Shown here: positions 9,729-14,350 of the stretch, one piece after another | Position numbering within the stretch: position 1 is the first letter of the stretch | How the letters are laid out: every line of letters starts with the position of its first letter | From: DAOUAG01 sp034432935 | GTDB lineage: Bacteria > Chloroflexota > Dehalococcoidia > SM23-28-2 > RBG-16-64-32 | Direction: 5' to 3' | Length of the DNA: 14,350 nt | NCBI GenBank assembly: GCA_034432935.1 | Contig: DAOUBD010000007.1 | Coordinates: 1 to 14,350 of the forward strand | Program-made: the position numbers and the translations under genes | Notes under the pieces: model-generated | Database searches by the model: none | What the model saw: only the letters and a program-made list of their open reading frames with translations | Told to the model about the DNA's origin: nothing

Positions 9729-9791
9729 CTCCGGCTTCAGACCGCTGCGGCTTCCCTTAATCTAGCGTATGCTTGAGAATAGAAGCCGGAG
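9729..9791 (+). repeat. 10-bp perfect inverted repeat covering the MBL-gene ribosome-binding site
   Basis: CTCCGGCTTC (9729-9738) is the exact reverse complement of GAAGCCGGAG (9782-9791), with 43 bases between. The right arm contains the GGAG ribosome-binding site (9788-9791) of the next gene, 6 bases before its GTG. A second copy of CGGCTTC (9748-9754) could pair with the same right arm over 7 bp, giving two mutually exclusive structures. The element could hide the ribosome-binding site in read-through mRNA or be a protein-binding operator. The role is inferred. Confidence 0.5.
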
Positions 9792-9797
9792 AGCGCC

Positions 9798-10844
9798 GTG
9801 AAACGCATACGCGAGGGCATCTACCAGACCGTCACCCCTTTCCCCGAATACCACCGGCGGGAGGCGTACGCGCAGCGCCTCGAACTCGAGGCGCACCCAA
9901 GGGTAACCCGAGGTCTGCCCTACGTACTGCCCTACTTCATAACTAGCCGGGGCGATACCCTGCTGGTGGACTGCGGTTGGAACACCCAAGACGCCTACGA
10001 GGCCCTGGAGGAACAGCTTGCCGAGGTTGGCGCCAGCGTGCGGGACATCCAGACGCTAGTGCTGACCCACGCCCACCCCGACCACTGCGGCTTGGGGGGC
10101 AGGATTCAGGCCGAGAGCGGCTGCTCCGTCTGGCTTCACGAGCTCGAGATCCCCTTCCTGCGCACCCGCTATCAGGAGCCGGAGCACGTTCTCAATCAGC
10201 TGGAAGCCTGGTTCGCCCGCCACGGCGTGCCGCCAGGCGACCGCACCGACCTGGAGCGGGCGTCCATGGCGCTGCGCTTTCTCGTGGCCGAACTCCACCC
10301 CGACCACCCCGTCAAGGGCGGGGAGATGCTGCGAGTCGGCGATTTCGCCTTCGAGGTGATCTGGACGCCGGGGCACTCCCCAGGCCATATCTGCCTCTAC
10401 GAGCCTAACCACCGGCTGCTCCTCTCGGGCGACCATGTGCTCCCCACCATCACACCCAACGTCAGCCTCCACCCGCAACAGCGGCCCAACCCCCTTGCCG
10501 ACTTCCTGGCCAGTTTGCAACACGTCGCGAGCCTGACCATCGACCGCATGCTGCCGGCCCACGAGTGGGATATAGAGGACTTCCAGGGCCGCATCCGTCA
10601 GCTCCTGGGCCACCACCAGGCCCGCCTAGAGGACATGCTGGCCGTGGTCGGCCACCACGAGTCGGTGACCGCCCTCGAGGTGGCGCAGCGGGTGCGCTGG
10701 ACTACGGGCAGCTACGATAGCTTTCCGCCCTGGATGAAGCGCGCAGCTATCGGCGAGGCCCTTTCGCACCTGATTTACCTGGCCCAAGAGGGCCGCCTCA
10801 GGCGACACGAGGAAGACGGCCTGGTCCGCTTCCAGAGGGCCTAG
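9798..10844 (+). CDS. MBL-fold metallo-hydrolase with C-terminal winged-helix-like domain
   Basis: A 348-residue metallo-beta-lactamase-fold protein, cytoplasmic, with no signal peptide. The metal site is THAHPDH (90-96: H91, H93, D95, H96), then PGHSPGH (191-197, H193), SGDH (210-213, D212) and PAHEWD (253-258, H255), so all ligands for a two-zinc site are present. Residues about 265-348 are helical and charged and look like the winged-helix tail of LACTB2-like or hydroxyacylglutathione-hydrolase-like MBL proteins. An insertion of about 50 residues (about 118-170) lies between the first and later metal motifs. Substrate is unknown: thioester, lactone or RNA hydrolysis are all possible for this group. 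The start is GTG with GGAG 6 bases upstream, inside an inverted repeat. It has its own leader and converges on the sdh operon, so a link to the cycle is not shown. Confidence 0.88.
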   Translation: MKRIREGIYQTVTPFPEYHRREAYAQRLELEAHPRVTRGLPYVLPYFITSRGDTLLVDCGWNTQDAYEALEEQLAEVGASVRDIQTLVLTHAHPDHCGLGGRIQAESGCSVWLHELEIPFLRTRYQEPEHVLNQLEAWFARHGVPPGDRTDLERASMALRFLVAELHPDHPVKGGEMLRVGDFAFEVIWTPGHSPGHICLYEPNHRLLLSGDHVLPTITPNVSLHPQQRPNPLADFLASLQHVASLTIDRMLPAHEWDIEDFQGRIRQLLGHHQARLEDMLAVVGHHESVTALEVAQRVRWTTGSYDSFPPWMKRAAIGEALSHLIYLAQEGRLRRHEEDGLVRFQRA

Positions 10845-10870
10845 CCGCCCCAGCGCAGGTTTAGCTGCAT

Positions 10871-10885
10871 CGGCCGGGAGGGCCG
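10871..10885 (-). terminator. Weak hairpin between the convergent MBL and sdhB genes
   Basis: CGGCC (10871-10875) and GGCCG (10881-10885) form a 5-bp GC stem with a 5-base loop in the 41-base gap, touching the sdhB stop codon. There is no T run on either strand. It may slow both convergent transcripts, but the support is only positional. Confidence 0.25.
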
Positions 10886-11641
10886 CTAACTGCTCTTGTT
10901 CCCCGTCAGCTTGCCCAGGAACCAGCGCACCGGATCGTAGTAGCGGTCGGCCACCCGCTCCTTCAGGGGGATGATGGCGTTGTCCGTGATGTGAATGTCC
11001 TCCGGGCAGACCTCCGTGCAACACTTGGTTATGTTGCACAGGCCCACGCCTGCCTGGCGGCGGGCAAGGTCCAGGCGGTCGCCGGCGTCCAGGGGATGCA
11101 TCTCCAGCTCCGCAAGGCGCATGAGGAACCTGGGGCCGAAGAAGCGCTCCTTGTTCTCGGGATGGTCTCGGATAACGTGGCAGACGTTCTGGCACAGGAA
11201 GCACTCGATGCACTTGCGGAACTCTTGCCCCCTGTCGACATCCATCTGCTGCATGCGGTAAAAGCCGTCGCTGGCGGGGGCCGCGCCGGGCTTGAAGGCG
11301 GGGATCTGCTTGGCCACGCCAAAGTTGAAGGAGACGTCTGTCACCAGGTCCTTGATAATGGGGAAGGTCTTCATGGGAGCGATGGTGATGACCTGGCCGG
11401 GCTCAAAAAGGCTCATGCGGGTCATGCACATGAGCCGGGGCTTGCCGTTCACCTCGGCGCTGCAAGAGCCGCACTTGCCGGCCTTGCAGTTCCAGCGCAC
11501 CGCCAGGTCGTGGGCCTGGGTGGCCTGGATGGTGTGGACTACGTCCAGCACCACCTGGCCCTCTTCCACCTCGACGGTGTAATCCTTGAACTCGCCGCCG
11601 TTCCGGTCGCCCCGGAAAACGCGCATCGTGTACTGTGCCAT
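10886..11641 (-). CDS. sdhB: Succinate dehydrogenase/fumarate reductase iron-sulfur subunit
   Basis: This subunit carries electrons from the SdhA flavin to the membrane anchor. The 251 residues hold the [2Fe-2S] ligands C52, C57, C60 and C72 (NCKAGKCGSC, 51-60), then CIECFLCQNVC (144-154) and CNITKCCTEVCP (202-213). By alignment to E. coli SdhB, C144, C147, C150 and C212 bind [4Fe-4S], and C154, C202 and C208 bind [3Fe-4S]. The CIECFLCQNVCHV and CNITKCCTEVCPE wording closely matches the mycobacterial Sdh1 iron-sulfur subunit as I remember it. The ATG directly abuts the sdhA stop codon, with GAGGAG about 10 bases upstream inside sdhA, so translation is coupled. It is the last gene of sdhCAB. 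Confidence 0.96.
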   Translation of the reverse strand: MAQYTMRVFRGDRNGGEFKDYTVEVEEGQVVLDVVHTIQATQAHDLAVRWNCKAGKCGSCSAEVNGKPRLMCMTRMSLFEPGQVITIAPMKTFPIIKDLVTDVSFNFGVAKQIPAFKPGAAPASDGFYRMQQMDVDRGQEFRKCIECFLCQNVCHVIRDHPENKERFFGPRFLMRLAELEMHPLDAGDRLDLARRQAGVGLCNITKCCTEVCPEDIHITDNAIIPLKERVADRYYDPVRWFLGKLTGNKSS

Positions 11642-13438
11642 CTACTTCTTCTCCTCGAACAACGCCGCCAGGTCCGGCGGCATCTGGGGCAGTGGCTCCT
11701 TGGCGACCTGAGGCTCGCCATCGGGCCCCATGCGGATCACGACGTTGAACTTGCCATATTCGGGGTCAGCGCTGGGGTAGTCCTCCCGGGTGTGGGCCCC
11801 GCGGCTCTCCCTTCGCTCCAGCGCCGCCAGGGTTATGGCCTCCGAAACGAAGAGCAAGGACCGAAGGTCCATGGCCAGGTGCCAACCGGGGTTATACTGC
11901 CGGTTGCCTTCCACGCCCGTCTGCTTGGCCCGGCGTTTCAACTCCTGGATCTTCTCCAGGGCCTGCTCGAGCTCCCGCTGTGTCCGGATGATGCCCACCA
12001 GGTTCTGCATCGTCTCCTGAAGCTCGCGTTGGAGGGCGTAGGGGTTCTCGCCGCCATCCCGCTCGAAGTGCCCCATCATATCGGCTGCCACGGCCTCCAC
12101 CTCGGCCGTGTTCAGGGATGGCATCTGCACGCCCTTGGCGTATTCGGCAGCCCCCGCGCCGGCCCGCCGGCCGAACACCAACAGGTCCGAGAGGGAGTTC
12201 CCGCCCAGACGGTTGGCCCCGTGCATGCCTCCCGCGCACTCGCCGGCGGCGAAGAGGCCCGGCACGGTGGAAGCCGCGGTATCCGCATCCACGCGCACGC
12301 CACCCATCATGTAGTGGGCCGTGGGGCCTACCTCCATCGGCTCCTTCGTTATGTCTACATCTGCCAGCTGTTTGAACTGGTGGTACATGCTGGGGAGCGC
12401 CCGCTTGATGTATTCCGCCGGCCTGCGGCTGGCTATGTCCAGGAAAACGCCCCCGTGGGGGCTGCCGCGGCCTGCCTTGATCTCAGCGTTAATGGCCCTT
12501 GCCACCTCGTCCCGGGGCAAGAGGTCCGGCGTGCGGCGGTTGTTCTTCTTATCCTCGAACCAGCGGTCCGCCTCTTCCTCCGTGTCCGCCGTCTCAGCCT
12601 TGAAGAACTCCGGTATGTAGCGGAACATGAAGCGCTCCCCCAGGGAGTTCTTCAACGTGCCGCCCTCGCCGCGGACGCCCTCCGTCACCAGAATGCCGCG
12701 CACGCTAGGCGGCCAGACCATGCCGGTTGGGTGGAACTGGACGAACTCCATATCGATAAGGTCCGCCCCTGCCCAGTAGGCCAGCGAGTGCCCGTCGCCG
12801 GTGTACTCCCAGGAGTTGGACGTGATCTTGTAGGCCTTGCCGATGCCGCCGGTGGCCAGGACGACCGCCTTGGAGTTGAAGACTATGAGGTTGCCGCTTT
12901 CACGCCAGTAACCCACGGCGCCGGCGATGCGGTTGCCGTCCTTCAGGAGGCGTGAGATGGTGCACTCCATGAACACATCGATGCCCTTGTGCACCGCGTG
13001 CTGCTGGAGCGTCCGGATCATCTCCAGCCCTGTACGGTCACCGACGTGCACTAGCCGGTCGTAGCGATGCCCGCCAAAGGGCCGCTGAGAGATGCGGCCG
13101 TCGGGGGTACGATCGAAGAGGGCGCCCCACTCCTCTAGCTCCCGAACCCGGTCGGGCGCCTCCTGGGCGTGGAGCTGGGCCATGCGCCAGTTATTCATCA
13201 TCTTTCCGCCGCGCATGGTGTCGCGGAAGTGCACCTGCCAGTTGTCCTCGGGGTAAATGTTCCCCAGGGCGGCGGCGATGCCACCCTCGGCCATCACGGT
13301 GTGGGCCTTGCCCAGGAGGGACTTGCAGACCAAGGCCGTCTTGGCCCCCATAGCCGAGGCCTCGATGGCGGCGCGCAGGCCTGCGCCCCCTGCCCCCACC
13401 ACCACCACATCGTATTCGTGCCTCTCGAACTCCCTCAC
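11642..13438 (-). CDS. sdhA: Succinate dehydrogenase/fumarate reductase flavoprotein subunit
   Basis: This is the catalytic subunit that oxidises succinate to fumarate (or the reverse), on the cytoplasmic face of the membrane complex. The 598 residues begin with the FAD motif VVVGAGGAGLRAAIEAS (12-28). H46 in GKAHTVMAEGG (43-53) is the expected covalent FAD attachment site. Active-site residues are H236 (QFHPTG, 234-239), R309 in LPRDE (307-311), H375 (AHYMMGG, 374-380) and R410 (NRLGGNS, 409-415). FGGHRYDRLVHVGDRTG and the other blocks follow the mycobacterial Sdh1 flavoprotein closely. The GTG start has CGGAG 7 bases upstream; an overlapping ATG at 13440 is out of frame and runs straight into TGA. 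It lies 12 bases after sdhC. Direction cannot be decided from the sequence. Confidence 0.97.
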   Translation of the reverse strand: MREFERHEYDVVVVGAGGAGLRAAIEASAMGAKTALVCKSLLGKAHTVMAEGGIAAALGNIYPEDNWQVHFRDTMRGGKMMNNWRMAQLHAQEAPDRVRELEEWGALFDRTPDGRISQRPFGGHRYDRLVHVGDRTGLEMIRTLQQHAVHKGIDVFMECTISRLLKDGNRIAGAVGYWRESGNLIVFNSKAVVLATGGIGKAYKITSNSWEYTGDGHSLAYWAGADLIDMEFVQFHPTGMVWPPSVRGILVTEGVRGEGGTLKNSLGERFMFRYIPEFFKAETADTEEEADRWFEDKKNNRRTPDLLPRDEVARAINAEIKAGRGSPHGGVFLDIASRRPAEYIKRALPSMYHQFKQLADVDITKEPMEVGPTAHYMMGGVRVDADTAASTVPGLFAAGECAGGMHGANRLGGNSLSDLLVFGRRAGAGAAEYAKGVQMPSLNTAEVEAVAADMMGHFERDGGENPYALQRELQETMQNLVGIIRTQRELEQALEKIQELKRRAKQTGVEGNRQYNPGWHLAMDLRSLLFVSEAITLAALERRESRGAHTREDYPSADPEYGKFNVVIRMGPDGEPQVAKEPLPQMPPDLAALFEEKK

Positions 13439-13450
13439 ATTAGCACTCCG

Positions 13451-14227
13451 TTAGAACCCTTTCCAGGTGTTAGGATCGGTTATCGTCCCGTTGGCCACCA
13501 AGCGGATGTAGACATCCGTAAAGACTATGAAGATCAGACTGGTCCAAGCGAAGGCCCGGTGGCTCAGGTTCCATCGCGAAACGTAATCCCACAGCCGCTT
13601 CCGGGTCTGGCGGAATCTGCTACAGCTAAAGCAGTCCAGCCCACCCCCTATCCAGTGCCGCAGGGAGTGGCAAGAGAAGGTGTACATCATGAGGAGGTAG
13701 GCGTTCACCACCAGGATCACCGAGCCAAGGCCAATCCCGATGTCGCCCTTGTAGTAGAAGCTGCGGATGGCGCCCCACCAGAGGATGGGGACGAAGATCA
13801 GGGCGGCGTACATGGCAAACCGGTGCAGGTTGTTGAACCAGAAGGGCACCACTGTCTCGCCGTTGTACCTGCGGCCCGCGTCTCCGACGGCGCAGGCCGG
13901 GGGCGATAGGAACCACGACCGGTAGTAGGCCCTGCGGTAGTAGTAGCAGGTGGCCCGGAAAGGCACCGGCCCGAGGAGCACTATGAGGGCGGGGGAGATG
14001 AAGATGCTGTCGTTGGCCCCGAAGAGTTTGGGTTCGAAGACGGGGGAAAGGTATGGCCCGGCTTCGAAATCCCACTTGTCCAAGAAGATGCTGACACCCA
14101 GCCAACCGAAAAAGACCAGCAGGCTTACCGCCGTCAGAGCGGGCTCGATCCACCAGGCGTCGGCACGCAGAGTGGCCAAAAACCCGAGTCTGTGGGGAGG
14201 GTTCACTGTACTCTGTGCTTGGGCCAT
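13451..14227 (-). CDS. sdhC: Succinate dehydrogenase membrane-anchor subunit, single five-helix type
   Basis: The single membrane anchor of the complex, exchanging electrons with quinone. The 258 residues contain five predicted membrane helices, at about 28-49, 74-95, 133-152, 164-186 and 224-245. It replaces the usual SdhC plus SdhD pair. Cys and His residues in or near the helices are C94 (RATCYYY), C112 (PPACAV), H135 (NNLHRF), C186, H187 and H191 (SCHSLRH), C199 and C202 (CFSC), and H223. This set and the RATCYYYR and PPACAV motifs match the actinobacterial Sdh1 anchor as remembered, which carries a membrane-embedded Rieske-type [2Fe-2S] cluster. The ATG at 14227 is preferred over an upstream in-frame GTG at 14239 because GGAGG lies only 5-6 bases before it. 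First gene of the sdhCAB operon. Confidence 0.9.
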   Translation of the reverse strand: MAQAQSTVNPPHRLGFLATLRADAWWIEPALTAVSLLVFFGWLGVSIFLDKWDFEAGPYLSPVFEPKLFGANDSIFISPALIVLLGPVPFRATCYYYRRAYYRSWFLSPPACAVGDAGRRYNGETVVPFWFNNLHRFAMYAALIFVPILWWGAIRSFYYKGDIGIGLGSVILVVNAYLLMMYTFSCHSLRHWIGGGLDCFSCSRFRQTRKRLWDYVSRWNLSHRAFAWTSLIFIVFTDVYIRLVANGTITDPNTWKGF

Positions 14228-14305
14228 CGTCACCTCCACAGAAGCTGGGCTGCCCGTGTCGCGGGGACGCGCGCAGTTATCGGTATTTCTTTGGTGGCCG
14301 CGCCC

Positions 14306-14335
14306 ATTCTATCAGCGGCACCTATCTGCGTTCAA
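14306..14335 (-). promoter_or_regulatory. Candidate promoter of the sdhCAB operon
   Basis: On the minus strand TTGAAC (14335-14330, 4 of 6 to consensus) and TAGAAT (14311-14306, 5 of 6) are 18 bases apart. The -10 lies about 80 bases upstream of the sdhC ATG and is followed directly by GGGCGCG, exactly as upstream of the RAM-domain gene at the other end of the window. The 15 bases from here to the window edge show nothing more. Confidence 0.5.
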
Positions 14336-14350
14336 CGCCGCCCCTGTGGC

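Noticed and set aside
9745..9780. Promoter for the MBL gene (TATGCT at 9768-9773 or GAGAAT at 9775-9780)
   Set aside because: Both -10 candidates are 4 of 6 matches and neither has a -35 better than 3 of 6. A start here is needed for the switch idea but is not shown by sequence.
10991..12955. Long plus-strand open frame of 654 codons opposite sdhB and sdhA
   Set aside because: It is antisense to two unmistakable genes and crosses their junction. Its translation is low-complexity (Leu/Ala/Gly/His-rich) with no family motif. Such shadows are expected where the true genes have GC-rich third positions.

Overview
This GC-rich window (roughly 60-65% G+C by eye) holds a nearly complete set of citric-acid-cycle enzymes, plus one metallo-hydrolase and the start of a small regulator-like gene. 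The best taxonomic guess is a bacterium of the Chloroflexota. The malate dehydrogenase resembles the Chloroflexus-type LDH-like enzyme in its C-terminal half. The succinate dehydrogenase resembles the actinobacterial (mycobacterial Sdh1) type. This guess rests on remembered family sequences, not on a search, and is held with moderate confidence.

Layout. At the left edge (minus strand, cut by the window) is a stand-alone Lrp/AsnC ligand-binding (RAM) domain gene. It is divergent from korA, and the 273-base gap holds a candidate promoter for each side. Next, on the plus strand, come korA and korB (two-subunit 2-oxoacid, probably 2-oxoglutarate, oxidoreductase; 14-base overlap) and acnA (aconitase A). 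A strong GC hairpin lies between korB and acnA. A 212-base gap with a good sigma70-like promoter then opens a second unit: icd, mdh and the two subunits of an iron-sulfur class I fumarase, with gaps of 30-47 bases. After 106 bases comes a plus-strand MBL-fold hydrolase with a C-terminal winged-helix-like region. It converges on a minus-strand operon, sdhC-sdhA-sdhB, whose promoter is visible near the right edge.

How the genes work together. Aconitase, isocitrate dehydrogenase and KorAB take citrate to succinyl-CoA. Succinate dehydrogenase, fumarase and malate dehydrogenase take succinate to oxaloacetate. Citrate synthase (or ATP-citrate lyase) and succinyl-CoA synthetase are not in the window. 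KorAB in place of an OGDH complex makes the 2-oxoglutarate step ferredoxin-linked and in principle reversible, so the direction of the cycle cannot be read from this window alone.

Most interesting points: a single five-helix SdhC with the Cys/His pattern of anchors that carry a membrane-embedded Rieske-type cluster; a non-standard cofactor loop in the isocitrate dehydrogenase; an extra residue next to the catalytic His of malate dehydrogenase; a 10-bp perfect inverted repeat that can hide the ribosome-binding site of the MBL gene; and a shared TA(T/G)AATGGGCGCG promoter motif upstream of the RAM gene and sdhC. I found no mobile element, CRISPR array, tRNA or rRNA. I see no wholly new multi-gene system here.
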